A stretch of 64,000 nucleotides of DNA from Algisphaera agarilytica (GTDB taxonomy: Bacteria; Planctomycetota; Phycisphaerae; Phycisphaerales; Phycisphaeraceae), in the NCBI RefSeq assembly GCF_014207595.1, contig NZ_JACHGY010000001.1, positions 992,001 to 1,056,000 of the forward strand, written 5' to 3'. Shown one piece after another: positions 15,725 through 24,595 of this stretch. Each line of letters begins with the position of its first letter. The stretch's first letter is position 1. The position numbers and the translations under genes were made by a program. Under the pieces are notes generated by a model. It was given only the letters and a program-made list of their open reading frames with translations. It was not told the origin of the DNA and did not search any database.

Positions 15725-16780
15725 ATGGAAACTCCCCTGCGATTCGGCATCCTCGGCACCGGCAACATCGCCCACCAGTTCGCTGACGGCGTCGCCCACG
15801 CCCGGCACAGCTCGATCGCCGCGGTCGGTTCACGCTCGGATGAATCCGCGCGAGCATTCGGCGCGGAATACGAAATCAACAATGCGATGTGTTTTGGAAG
15901 TTACGACCAGCTCATCGCCTGCGACGCGATCGACGCGGTGTACGTCTCGCTGCCGAACCACCTGCACGCACCGTGGACCATCAAGGCCCTCGAAGCGGGC
16001 AAGCACGTGTTGTGCGAGAAGCCGTTCGCGATGGATACCGCAGAAGCCGAGGCGATGTTTGCTGCTTCCCAGCGCACGGGCAAGCGATTGATGGAGGCGT
16101 TCATGTACCGATGCCACCCGCTTATGGACGCGGTGCGTGATGAAGTGACTTCCGGCAGCATCGGCGAGCTGCGCATGATCCGCGCCAGCTTCTGCTACCG
16201 CACCTCCAACATCGATCAAAACGTCCGCTTCCAGCCCGACATCGGAGGCGGCGCCCTGATGGACATCGGCAGCTACTGCCTGAGCTTTGCCCGCTTCATC
16301 GCCGGCCGTGAGCCCAGCGCCGCGCACATCGTCGGCCACCAACACGCCACCGGCGTCGACGACTACGCCACCGCCGTCCTGCGTTTCGATGAAGACCCCG
16401 CGCAGCCGGAACCGCTGCGCGGCACGATCACCGCGGCACTCACCTTCGGCATGACCGTCCAGCTCAACAACACCGCCCACCTCGGCGGGACCGACGGCCA
16501 CCTGCAGGTCCCCATCCCGTGGAAGCCCCCCGCTTCGGGCGGCACGTACATCCTCGGCGGCCAAACCCCGCCGCGTCAGGACCTGGCCGACGGCAAACCC
16601 GGCCCGCCCGAGCCGAAGGCGGTGACCATCGCCTCGCCCGCCCCGCTCTACGGCCAGCAGGCGGATGCCTTCGCCCTGGCGGTCCACGCGGGCACGCCGA
16701 TGCCCGTCACCCGCGATGACACACTGGGCAATATGCGGCTGATCAACGAGCTCAACCGGCAGCTGCGGGCGGCGTTCTGA
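15725..16780 (+). CDS. Gfo/Idh/MocA family NAD(P)-dependent oxidoreductase
   Basis: 351 residues. The Rossmann motif FGILGTGNIAHQF is at the N-terminus, the signature GKHVLCEKPFAMDTAEAEAM follows with the catalytic-region Lys of EKP, and the C-terminal alpha/beta domain carries the GGGALMDIGSYCL motif of the dehydrogenase subgroup. It should oxidise or reduce a sugar or sugar derivative in the cytoplasm with bound NAD(P). Divergent from the lactonase gene, so the two may serve the same sugar. The specific substrate cannot be read from the sequence. Confidence 0.9.
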   Translation: METPLRFGILGTGNIAHQFADGVAHARHSSIAAVGSRSDESARAFGAEYEINNAMCFGSYDQLIACDAIDAVYVSLPNHLHAPWTIKALEAGKHVLCEKPFAMDTAEAEAMFAASQRTGKRLMEAFMYRCHPLMDAVRDEVTSGSIGELRMIRASFCYRTSNIDQNVRFQPDIGGGALMDIGSYCLSFARFIAGREPSAAHIVGHQHATGVDDYATAVLRFDEDPAQPEPLRGTITAALTFGMTVQLNNTAHLGGTDGHLQVPIPWKPPASGGTYILGGQTPPRQDLADGKPGPPEPKAVTIASPAPLYGQQADAFALAVHAGTPMPVTRDDTLGNMRLINELNRQLRAAF

Positions 16781-16869
16781 GCGCGGCCCTCAGAGATTCA
16801 CTGATGGGATAAAACCCGGGCAGATCGTCATTTCCAAGGCCGGGCCAAGCGGTATCATGTGCCCGACTC

Positions 16870-18222
16870 ATGCCCAGCCATGTTCCCCAACTTCAACACG
16901 CGGTGCTGACCGATGTCGGTCGGAAGCGACTGGCCAACGAAGACGCGGTGTCGGCCGACACGCGTCTGGGGTTGTTCGTGGTATGCGACGGCGTGGGCGG
17001 GCGTCCCTCCGGCGAGGCGGCGTCGCAGATCGTGTCGCATACCTTAGCTCACGCGCTTCGGCGTCGGCTGCGTGGGCTCAAGAAGCTGGACGAAGAGCTG
17101 CTCAAAAAGCTGCTGTTCGAGTCGGCCGTCACGATGAACGAGCAGATGTACCTGCACAGCCAGGCGGTGCCCGCGCTGGTGGGCATGGGCTGCACGATGT
17201 GCGCCGCGTTGTTCGACGCCCGCACGATGTTCTACATGCACGCCGGCGACTCACGCATCTACTTGCTGCGCGACGGCCAACTCATGCCGCTCACCCGCGA
17301 CCACACGCACACCCAGCAGAAGTTCAAAACACAGATCGACACCGGCGACCTGATCGACGTCGGCGAACGCCGATTGCTCATGGAGTACATCGGCTCGCCC
17401 GAACAGCTCAACCCCACTGTCGACACAATCCCGCTTCAAGCCGGCGACCGCGTGCTGTTGTGCAGCGATGGGCTGACCGACCCGGTGGACGACGACGAGT
17501 TGTTTGACCTGCTGAGTTTCCACGCCGACCCCGCCGCGGCGGCGCAGGCGTTGGTCGAGACGGCCAACAACGCCGGAGGTCCAGACAACATCACGGTGGC
17601 GGTGATCGACTACGAGGGGTATCGCCCGGTGACCGCGGCGGACCGCGTGCCGCCGACCAAGACCCCGCCGGAGCTGCCGCACGGGATCGCGGGCAAGACG
17701 CGTGATGCGCTGGCACTGCTCGAGGCCGACCTGAACTGGCTCAAGCAGGGTGCGCTCGAATCCGCCCACCCCAAGAAGCTCACCGCCCTAGCCGCGGCCA
17801 AGCGCCGCTTGGGCACCGAGGCGTACCGCGAGTTCCTGGTGCGCCACCCCAACCAGTCGGCCTCGCACGTGTTCCACCAGTGCTGCACCAACCCCGAGTC
17901 GGACTGGCGCAAGCAGTACCAGGCCCACCTGGCCCAGCTCGAGGTCCCGCTCGCCCGCATCACCGCCGGGGGCATTCGGCTCAGCCCGGTGCTCAAAGGC
18001 GACGAGACCGCTCGCATCTACCGCGACCTGTGGAACGGCTGGCGGCGGGTCGAGCAGCGCTACTTCTTCACCTGCCAGCGCGACGCGATCCACGACACCG
18101 AGCAGACGCTCAACATCCTGATCGATCACATGCTCCACAGCGTGCAGACACTTACGGGGCTGCTCTACTTCCTGCCGCGGTTCATGCGCGAGAGCCGTGC
18201 ACCGCGGGCGGAGACGAAGTGA
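16870..18222 (+). CDS. PP2C-type serine/threonine phosphatase with extra C-terminal helical domain
   Basis: 450 residues. Residues 1-about 245 form a PPM/PP2C domain: RLANEDAV, FVVCDGVGGRPSGEAAS, GCTMCAALF, MHAGDSRIYLLRDGQL, LCSDGLTDPVDDDEL and GGPDNITVAVI, which keep the metal-binding Asp residues. Residues about 270-450 are a helical region I do not recognise, rich in Arg, Gln and His. The enzyme probably reverses Hanks-type kinase signalling. TATCAT ends eleven bases before the ATG and there is no Shine-Dalgarno sequence. No partner kinase is in the window. Confidence 0.88.
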   Translation: MPSHVPQLQHAVLTDVGRKRLANEDAVSADTRLGLFVVCDGVGGRPSGEAASQIVSHTLAHALRRRLRGLKKLDEELLKKLLFESAVTMNEQMYLHSQAVPALVGMGCTMCAALFDARTMFYMHAGDSRIYLLRDGQLMPLTRDHTHTQQKFKTQIDTGDLIDVGERRLLMEYIGSPEQLNPTVDTIPLQAGDRVLLCSDGLTDPVDDDELFDLLSFHADPAAAAQALVETANNAGGPDNITVAVIDYEGYRPVTAADRVPPTKTPPELPHGIAGKTRDALALLEADLNWLKQGALESAHPKKLTALAAAKRRLGTEAYREFLVRHPNQSASHVFHQCCTNPESDWRKQYQAHLAQLEVPLARITAGGIRLSPVLKGDETARIYRDLWNGWRRVEQRYFFTCQRDAIHDTEQTLNILIDHMLHSVQTLTGLLYFLPRFMRESRAPRAETK

Positions 18223-18473
18223 GTCGGTGATCGTGGAACGCCGAGTTCCGTCTTTGTGCGCACAATCCGACGCACCGGGGCGCGTTTTTTCGTAAACGGA
18301 ATGTGTTTTTTAACTGCTTGCCGCCCCTCCGCTTAGCCGACAACAACACGGAGAACGGCGATTTGGTGCGCACCCGGCGTCCGCCGCGGCCCGGGGTAGA
18401 GGCCCTGGTTTTCCGAACGCGGCGGGGCCGAACCGTGTATCAAACTTTGTCCCCTTCGTTGGAGCACCCGGGT

Positions 18474-20168
18474 ATGAGCGATGGAACCCTGAGCATCATT
18501 TTCAAACTTGGTCTGGCGTGTTGGAGCGTGGCGGTCGTCGGCTGGTCGTCGGTGGCACCCGCCCAGACCCTGATGGGCAACGTGGAAGTCGACGCCAGCG
18601 AGCTGGTCGAACGGCTCGATGCACAGGACGCCCGGCTCGACGCGGCCGAGCGCGAACGCGACGAGCTGCGCCTGGCGGTTGAGAGTCTCGCCCAGGCCGA
18701 CCCCGGCAAGGCGCCGCTCGATCCCGCCGTTAAGCCCGTGCCGACAGACAAAGCCGCTGCGCCCGTGGCGGTGGCGACAGGGTTCACGGCGTTCCCTCGG
18801 TCGCCCGATGGACGCACGGTCTACGTCTCGGCCGAGGGCAACGACCGCAACCACGGCTACACCCCCGACAAACCCATGCGCACCGCCGCCGCCGCGTACC
18901 AACGCATCCGCGACGGCCGACCCGACCGCCTGTTCTTCCGCGCCGGCGACCAGTTCGTGGGCAACCTCGGCGCACTGAAGAAGTCCGGGCGCAACGCGGC
19001 GCAGCCCATCGTCATCGGCGTCTACGAAAACGCCGACCTGCCCAACGCCCCGCGGCCCGTGCTGCTCAGCCCCGGCGGGACGTGGGCGAAAAACGACTTC
19101 CGCGACACCGCCGACCACGTCGCCTTCGTCGGCCTGCACATCGTCGCCATGAACCGCGACCCCAGCCGGCCCGGCTTCAACGCGGCGGCCATGACCTCCG
19201 ACCACTGGAACGCCTCGGCCATCACCTACCTCGGCGACGCACAGAACATCACCGTCGAAGACTGCGTCTTCGAATACTTCAAGTTCGCCCTGGTCTTCCA
19301 GTCCAACCCCAACAACGGCTTCGCCACCGACATCAAGCTCCACCGCAACATGATCCTGGGCAGCTACGGCCACTGGGACATAAAAGTCGCCGGCCACAGC
19401 TCGGGCATCTTCGCCGCCTACGTCGACGGCCTGGTCATCACCGACAACCTCTGGGACCACAACGGCTGGCACCCCGACGTCCCCGGCGCCAAACGCACCA
19501 AGTTCAACCACAACCTCTACATCCAGAAGAACTGCACCTTCGCCACCGACATCCGCAACAACATCATCTCCCGCGCCTCGGCCCACGGCCTGCAGCTCCG
19601 CTCGGGCGGCACCATCGCCGACAACCTCTTCGTGCAGAACCCGCTGGGCTTCTTCACCGGCCGATTCCCCAGCAACGTGAACGACAACGTCGTGCTCCAA
19701 TCCATCGACATGAGCGACGACGACGGCGAAGCCCGCGGCCACGGCATCGAGATCCTGCCCTGCCTCCGCGCCAACGTCGAGGGCAACATCATCAGCCAAA
19801 AGAAAGGCACCCTGCCCAACGCCTACGCCATCCAGTTCAGCTGGGAAAAAGACTACGTCGAGTGGCTCAACGGCCGACCCTCCACCGGCACGCTGAAAAA
19901 CAACAAGGTCTACCGCTGGCCCCGCGAAGGCCAGCCAACCATCGACGTGAAGTTCGGCGACATCGAGCAGGACAACAACATCATCGATGGCGACTTCCCC
20001 GACCCTGACCGCGACGTCGCGAGCTACCTCACGACCCTTGGGGTCTCCGCCGAGGACGCCTCCCTCGAAGCCTTCCTCGACACCGCCCGTACCCGCCCCC
20101 GCGGCGTATGGTGGCCCGCGTACTCGGCCGAAGCCGTGAACGCATATATCCGTGATGGCTTCGAATAA
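18474..20168 (+). CDS. Exported right-handed parallel beta-helix protein
   Basis: 564 residues. A signal peptide (IFKLGLACWSVAVVGWSSVAPAQ) is followed by an acidic/Arg coiled segment with repeated LDA-x-DARLDAAERERDEL, then VYVSAEGNDRNHGYTPDKPMRTAAAA, the usual opening of pectate-lyase-like beta-helix proteins, and repeated strand patterns such as NITVEDCVFEYF, LHRNMILGSYG, LVITDNLWDHNGW and IRNNIISRASAHGLQLRSGG. A polysaccharide-binding or lyase role is likely, but the catalytic residues cannot be assigned. ATG at 18474 has GGAG ten bases upstream. Base composition is even and native. Confidence 0.8.
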   Translation: MSDGTLSIIFKLGLACWSVAVVGWSSVAPAQTLMGNVEVDASELVERLDAQDARLDAAERERDELRLAVESLAQADPGKAPLDPAVKPVPTDKAAAPVAVATGFTAFPRSPDGRTVYVSAEGNDRNHGYTPDKPMRTAAAAYQRIRDGRPDRLFFRAGDQFVGNLGALKKSGRNAAQPIVIGVYENADLPNAPRPVLLSPGGTWAKNDFRDTADHVAFVGLHIVAMNRDPSRPGFNAAAMTSDHWNASAITYLGDAQNITVEDCVFEYFKFALVFQSNPNNGFATDIKLHRNMILGSYGHWDIKVAGHSSGIFAAYVDGLVITDNLWDHNGWHPDVPGAKRTKFNHNLYIQKNCTFATDIRNNIISRASAHGLQLRSGGTIADNLFVQNPLGFFTGRFPSNVNDNVVLQSIDMSDDDGEARGHGIEILPCLRANVEGNIISQKKGTLPNAYAIQFSWEKDYVEWLNGRPSTGTLKNNKVYRWPREGQPTIDVKFGDIEQDNNIIDGDFPDPDRDVASYLTTLGVSAEDASLEAFLDTARTRPRGVWWPAYSAEAVNAYIRDGFE

Positions 20169-20272
20169 ACCAGGTTCGGCGTCGCATATGGCGGCGTTTT
20201 GACAACCGCCCCGCCTTGCGGCGATCATGCGGCGGCTAACTATCTCCGCAACCTCGGCTTGGAGTCGTCCGA

Positions 20273-20722
20273 ATGAAAATCGCCATCGCCTGTGACCACG
20301 GCGGGTTCCCGCTCAAAGACCAGATGAAGCAAGTCATCGAATCGATGGGCCACGAGGTCGTCGATCTGGGCGCTCACGAATACGACAAGCACGACGACTA
20401 CCCCGACTTCGCCCGCTACATCGGCACCGCGATCCAGCACGGCAACGCCGAAAAAGGTGTCCTGCTGTGCGGCTCGGGCGTGGGCGCCTGCATCGCCGCC
20501 AACAAGATGGACGGCATCCGCGCCTCGGTCTGTCACGACGTCTACTCCGCCCACCAGGGTGTCGAGCACGACGCGATGAACGTGCTTTGCCTGGGCTCAC
20601 GCATCATCGGCCCGCAATTGGCCGAGGACCTGGTCCGTGCGTTTGTCGCTGCGGAGTTCAGCGGTGAAGAGCGTCACGAACGCCGACTGGAAAAGGTCAA
20701 CGCGCTCGAAAACGCGGGCTGA
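20273..20722 (+). CDS. rpiB: Ribose-5-phosphate isomerase B
   Basis: 149 residues with the RpiB signature: IAIACDHGGFPLKD, Cys66 in LLCGSGVGACIAANKMDGIRA, and the HDVYSAHQGVEHDAMNVLCLGSRIIG segment with the His residues used in ring opening. It interconverts ribose 5-phosphate and ribulose 5-phosphate in the cytoplasmic pentose phosphate pathway. The length is normal. A repeat of family B and a strong terminator follow. Confidence 0.93.
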   Translation: MKIAIACDHGGFPLKDQMKQVIESMGHEVVDLGAHEYDKHDDYPDFARYIGTAIQHGNAEKGVLLCGSGVGACIAANKMDGIRASVCHDVYSAHQGVEHDAMNVLCLGSRIIGPQLAEDLVRAFVAAEFSGEERHERRLEKVNALENAG

Positions 20723-20737
20723 AGCAACGCGCCCGAT

Positions 20738-20801
20738 GTAGGGTGGGCATTGCCCACCGTGTTTCGCCTTGATCGTGCTTGGTGGGCATTGCCCACCCTA
20801 C
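20738..20801. repeat. Interspersed inverted repeat, family B (GTAGGGTGGGCATTGCCCAC)
   Basis: The left arm starts GTAGGGTGGGCATTGCCCACC; the right arm (20781-20801) is its inverse. Each arm is itself a GGGCATTGCCC palindrome. Other copies are at 23219-23288 and, degraded, at 43672-43732. Confidence 0.88.
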
Positions 20802-20816
20802 GACTGAAAAATGATT

Positions 20817-20866
20817 CGCCGCTTGCGGCTTAGCACTCGCCCGCTAAGCCGCACGCGGCGTTTTTG
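20817..20866 (+). terminator. Intrinsic terminator after rpiB
   Basis: An 18-bp stem (20817-20834 with 20843-20860, one mismatch) closes over an 8-base loop and is followed by TTTTTGATTT. The stem word GCGGCTTAGC recurs as a short hairpin at 31206-31220. Confidence 0.85.
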
Positions 20867-20886
20867 ATTTGCGTTGGGCCTCGCGG

Positions 20887-22887
20887 CTATTCCTCATCAC
20901 CGCTCAGCGCTTCGAGGGTGTCGCGCATCTCCAGCAACGCCAGCAGCGTGATCGCCGAGGGCGCGATGTCGAGCGTGTTGTCCCACAGCGACAGGCGGAT
21001 GCCGCCGACCGCTTCTTCGGGGCTGCGGATGGCGAAGCAGTTGGGCTCATCGATCATGAGTTGCCCCAGGAACCGTGCGCTGGCCGAGGCGGTGACCAGG
21101 GTGCCGGGGCGTTGCAGGCCGGGGACGATCTGCTCGTCGCGGAGCGTGGTGGCCATGAAGCTGAACAGCTGCGCGGTGTGCCAGGTCGGATTGGGCGGAG
21201 CACCCTCGGGGGCGGGGGTGAGCGCGACGCCGCCCTCGACGTCGGACGGGCCGAACTCGGGGCGTTCGATGACCTGCCACTCGGGGATCAGCAGGTTCAT
21301 CGCGGCGAGGTCTTTGCTGCGGTTCGCACGCGTCTCGGCGTCGAGAAGGCCCGCGTCTTCCAACAGGTCGGCAGACCGCACGTGAGCGATCGCGATCCAG
21401 GGAAGGGTGCTGACGTTGAACCGGCCGTTCTCCTGCTCCCACAGTGCGGCGAGCGCCTTCGCAAACACCTCGCCCACCTGCGGGTCGCGCGTCTGCTCAT
21501 ACCACCGGGCGAGCGCCGCGAGCGCCGCCGCCCCGCTCGCCGACGGCAACGCCTTCTCGGGGTTGTTCGGGTCGGCCAGGAGTCGGCCGTCCTCCCCGAT
21601 CATGTCCATGAGCAGCCCCGCGATGCGTTCGCTCAGAGCAGGAGCGAACGTGCCGGCCGGCGCTTCGAGGAGTGTCAACAACGTGAACGCCGAAGTCACC
21701 GCATCGGGCTGGGCGTCGGCGGCCAACAGCCGGCCCGACACGCGTTCGGCGGTGCGCTGGCTGGCTTCGACCATGGCGTTGAGGAACTGGTCGTTGTTGC
21801 CGTCGCGCTTCTGGCGGTCGACGTAACGCAGGAGCGTGTACGACGCGAGGGCCGATTCGAGGTCGCTGGCGAGCTCGGGGCGATACATCGCGCGGGACGG
21901 GTGGTAGGACCCGCGCACCTCGCCGTGGACGCCGATGAATCGGCCATACAGGTGCAACGCGACACGGTTGGCCATGTCGGTGAGCGTCTGCTCATCCACG
22001 AACCGCCCGGGCAGGAGTTGGCAGCCGCGCACCAGCCGCATCACCGGGAGTTCGGGCAGAGGCCGAACGACATGCACGACGCGGAACCGCCCCACCGTCA
22101 CGCCGTCGGGCCGGCCGAGCAAACCCCCGTCGTCGGGCTTGAGCCCGCACCGTGTCAGCAGCCGGAGCGTTTGCCGCTGCGGGGACGCGTTGCTCGCCAG
22201 CGCCGAGGCGGGCCACACCGGCGTCTGCCGCGCTTCGAACCCATCGGCCCCGCCGCCGGGCAACGCAAACAGGCCGTGGTAACCCGGCGCGAATCGCGCA
22301 AAGATCATGTCGTCCGCGGCTTCGGTAGGAATGACGATCTGCTCGGGCCCGTAGGCGATCTGCACATCCACGATCAGTTGCGGCCCCAAAGCCTTGGCGT
22401 CGATGTCGGCTAGGGCCTGCGGCGCATCGGGGTCGCCCGCGGCGCGGATGCGGGCCTCCATGTTCCGGCGTTTGACCTGCTCCACCGCATCCCGCAACGC
22501 CTCTTCCGTCGCGGGCTCGATCAGATCGATCAGGTCAACCGCCGGCAGCGGCGCCCAAGGCGACCCGGGGCCGTTGGCCGTCAATTGCTTCACCAGGTCT
22601 CGGCGGACCCGCGAGCCCTCGCCGAGCTTGGCCCCGTCCAGCCGCAGCGTGACCCGCACGCCCATCACGCCCGTGGCCCGCACCGGTGCCGCCCGTTCGC
22701 CGGGCACCCCGCCGCGTTGCACCCATCGCTCGACCAGCCGGTGCGCGGTCCGGCCGTGCGATTCGTCCACCCCCGAGACCACCTCCGCCTGTGCCGTGGC
22801 CGGGGAACCCCCGGCCAGCATCAACCACACCACCAGCCCCAGCACCGCCACCAGGCGCCCCGCCCCCGTGTCGCGTCCACGCAACAT
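20887..22887 (-). CDS. Large exported protein of unknown function, helical-repeat C-terminus
   Basis: About 666 residues. A signal peptide (RLVAVLGLVVWLMLAGGSPATAQA) leads into an alpha/beta N-terminal half containing VMGVRVTLRLDGAKLG and RVVHVVRPLPELPVMRLVRGCQ. The second half is alpha-helical (SALASYTLLRYVDRQKRD, LPSASGAAALAALARWYEQ, NVSTLPWIAIAHV), reminiscent of alpha/alpha-toroid proteins. I do not recognise the family. The start is uncertain: 22887 gives a clean signal peptide, while ATGs at 22914 and 22947 and TTG at 22983 are in frame. Its 3' end lies close to the rpiB terminator. Confidence 0.65.
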   Translation of the reverse strand: MLRGRDTGAGRLVAVLGLVVWLMLAGGSPATAQAEVVSGVDESHGRTAHRLVERWVQRGGVPGERAAPVRATGVMGVRVTLRLDGAKLGEGSRVRRDLVKQLTANGPGSPWAPLPAVDLIDLIEPATEEALRDAVEQVKRRNMEARIRAAGDPDAPQALADIDAKALGPQLIVDVQIAYGPEQIVIPTEAADDMIFARFAPGYHGLFALPGGGADGFEARQTPVWPASALASNASPQRQTLRLLTRCGLKPDDGGLLGRPDGVTVGRFRVVHVVRPLPELPVMRLVRGCQLLPGRFVDEQTLTDMANRVALHLYGRFIGVHGEVRGSYHPSRAMYRPELASDLESALASYTLLRYVDRQKRDGNNDQFLNAMVEASQRTAERVSGRLLAADAQPDAVTSAFTLLTLLEAPAGTFAPALSERIAGLLMDMIGEDGRLLADPNNPEKALPSASGAAALAALARWYEQTRDPQVGEVFAKALAALWEQENGRFNVSTLPWIAIAHVRSADLLEDAGLLDAETRANRSKDLAAMNLLIPEWQVIERPEFGPSDVEGGVALTPAPEGAPPNPTWHTAQLFSFMATTLRDEQIVPGLQRPGTLVTASASARFLGQLMIDEPNCFAIRSPEEAVGGIRLSLWDNTLDIAPSAITLLALLEMRDTLEALSGDEE

Positions 22888-23040
22888 CCCGAACATTCCG
22901 GGCAGAACGCAGGGCATACCGAGACGGCGGATATCGATGAAAATCATTGTCAATACTGACCTTAAAATAAATCGAATCAACAAGCTGGTTTAGCTTCCGG
23001 GCTGAGGCATGTTTGAGCAACCTCGATCAGGAGCCCCGCC

Positions 23041-23133
23041 ATGAACAGCCTTCTCGCCCTCAACGCCGGCCCGAAATCGCACCGCAAACGCATCCTGGTC
23101 CTCATGGCGTTGACCTTCATCGCCCTCTGCTAG
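23041..23133 (+). CDS. Possible 30-residue membrane peptide
   Basis: A short frame, MNSLLALNAGPKSHRKRILV then LMALTFIALC, has an excellent AGGAG seven bases before its ATG, a basic patch (KSHRKR) and a hydrophobic segment of about 12 residues that ends at Cys. It could be a small membrane peptide or a leader peptide. There is no independent support beyond the ribosome site and amphipathic layout. Downstream 23134-23455 holds only a family B repeat and the mdh promoter (TATACT at 23398-23403). Confidence 0.4.
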   Translation: MNSLLALNAGPKSHRKRILVLMALTFIALC

Positions 23134-23218
23134 GGCCGGCACCTCATCATAACGGCCCTCGCTGCCCGCCGGTTCATCCGCCGCGGCCGCTGTTCCGATC
23201 CACGGCAACCCCTCCGCC

Positions 23219-23288
23219 GTAGGGTGGGCACCGCCCCCCACAAAATCCCCACATCACACCGACGCACGGTGGGCATTGCCCACCCTAC
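23219..23288. repeat. Interspersed inverted repeat, family B, second copy
   Basis: Opens with GTAGGGTGGGCACCGCCC and closes with CGGTGGGCATTGCCCACCCT. The rest of the 23134-23455 gap shows no gene. Confidence 0.82.
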
Positions 23289-23455
23289 GTTTCGTCCCCC
23301 CACGCCTCTCCACACCTCCCGTTTTCCCCGCAAAACTAGACGTTTTCGGTGCTGAATGGTTTCTTGGGCGGTCGTGCCACAGGCCCCGCAAAGTGTCTAT
23401 ACTCGCGGCCAGTGCCTCGTTTTGTTTCGTTTTCCCCCTTTGAAGGAATGCTCCC

Positions 23456-24439
23456 ATGAACGCCCCGATTCGCGTGGCCGTCACCGGTGCCGCTGGTCAG
23501 ATCTGCTACAGCCTGCTCTTCCGCATCGCCGCGGGCGAGATGTTTGGCCCCGATCAGCCGGTGATCCTGCAACTGCTCGAAATCCCCGTCGAAAAAGCCA
23601 TGAAGGCACTCGAGGGCGTCGCCATGGAGCTCGACGACTGCGCCTTCCCGCTGCTCGATTCGATGGTGCTCACCGATGACCCCAACGTCGGCTTCAAGGA
23701 CGCCAACTGGTGCTGCCTCGTCGGCAGCAAGCCCCGTGGACCTGGGATGGAACGTGCCGACCTGCTCAAAGACAACGGCAAGATCTTCATCGGCCAGGGC
23801 AAAGCCATCGACGAAAACGCCGCGGACAACGCCCGCGTCGCCGTGGTCGGCAACCCCGCCAACACCAACTGCATGATCGGCGCTTCGCACTGCAAGCGCA
23901 TCACCGCCGAGCGCTGGAGCGCCATGGTCCGCCTCGACCAGAACCGTGCCCAGACCCAGCTCGCCCAGAAGGCCGGCGTCGGCACCGCCGCCGTCGAAGA
24001 CATCTACATCTTCGGCAACCACAGCCCCACCATGTTCCCCGCCTTCGGCCTGGCAAAGATCAACGGCCAACCCGCCACCTCGGTCATCAACGACGACGCC
24101 TACCTCCAGGGCGAGTTCTGCTCGACCGTCGGCAAACGCGGCGCCGCCATCATCGCCGCCCGCGGCCTGTCCAGCGCCGCCTCCGCCGGCAACGCCCTGA
24201 TCGACCACGTCCGCGACCTCTCGACCCCCGGCAAGATCCACTCGGTCGCCGTGAAGTCCGAAGGCCACTACGGCTTCCACCCCGACGTCTGGGCCGGCCT
24301 CCCGGTCAAGACCACCGCCCCCGGTGAATACGAAGTCATCGAAGGCCTGGAGATGGACGACTTCGCCAAGTCCAAGATCGCCGCGACCAACGACGAACTC
24401 GTCAGCGAACGCGAGACCGTGGCGGAGATGTTGGGGTAG
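23456..24439 (+). CDS. mdh: Malate dehydrogenase
   Basis: 327 residues of the long type-2 MDH class. The NAD-binding [15 protein letters not shown] is at the N-terminus, substrate arginines sit in [14 protein letters not shown] (Arg94, Arg100), [10 protein letters not shown] follows, and His189 in [11 protein letters not shown] is the catalytic base. It interconverts malate and oxaloacetate in the TCA cycle. TATACT (23398-23403) is a good -10 and GAAGGA precedes the ATG. The stop codon TAG lies within the first bases of a family A repeat, so the repeat defines the gene's 3' end. Confidence 0.95.
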   Translation: MNAPIRVAVTGAAGQICYSLLFRIAAGEMFGPDQPVILQLLEIPVEKAMKALEGVAMELDDCAFPLLDSMVLTDDPNVGFKDANWCCLVGSKPRGPGMERADLLKDNGKIFIGQGKAIDENAADNARVAVVGNPANTNCMIGASHCKRITAERWSAMVRLDQNRAQTQLAQKAGVGTAAVEDIYIFGNHSPTMFPAFGLAKINGQPATSVINDDAYLQGEFCSTVGKRGAAIIAARGLSSAASAGNALIDHVRDLSTPGKIHSVAVKSEGHYGFHPDVWAGLPVKTTAPGEYEVIEGLEMDDFAKSKIAATNDELVSERETVAEMLG

Positions 24440-24501
24440 GTCAGGTCTTCGACCTGACGGATCAACTCTAGCTCGGGCGTCAGGTCGAAGACCTGACCTA
24501 C
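24436..24501. repeat. Interspersed inverted repeat, family A (GTCAGGTCTTCGACCTGAC)
   Basis: TAGGTCAGGTCTTCGACCTG on the left and its inverse at 24479-24501 flank a 19-base spacer. Each arm is a nested AGGTC/GACCT palindrome. Other copies are at 42295-42360 and 46758-46823. Confidence 0.9.
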
Positions 24502-24535
24502 AGCTAGTTGATCGACAATCGCATCACCTACACGA

Positions 24536-24572
24536 AGCCGGCACATGATCTCAAATCATGTGCCGGCTTTTT
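24536..24572 (+). terminator. Intrinsic terminator of mdh
   Basis: A perfect 14-bp stem (24536-24549 with 24555-24568) with a 5-base loop is followed by five T residues. Confidence 0.93.
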
Positions 24573-24595
24573 GGTTGAAGATATATGATGTAAGT

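Noticed and set aside
18333-20228. Minus-strand frame of 631 codons antisense to the beta-helix gene
   Set aside because: Low-complexity Gly/Val/Asp composition and no signal or motif, while the plus frame has a signal peptide and beta-helix repeats.
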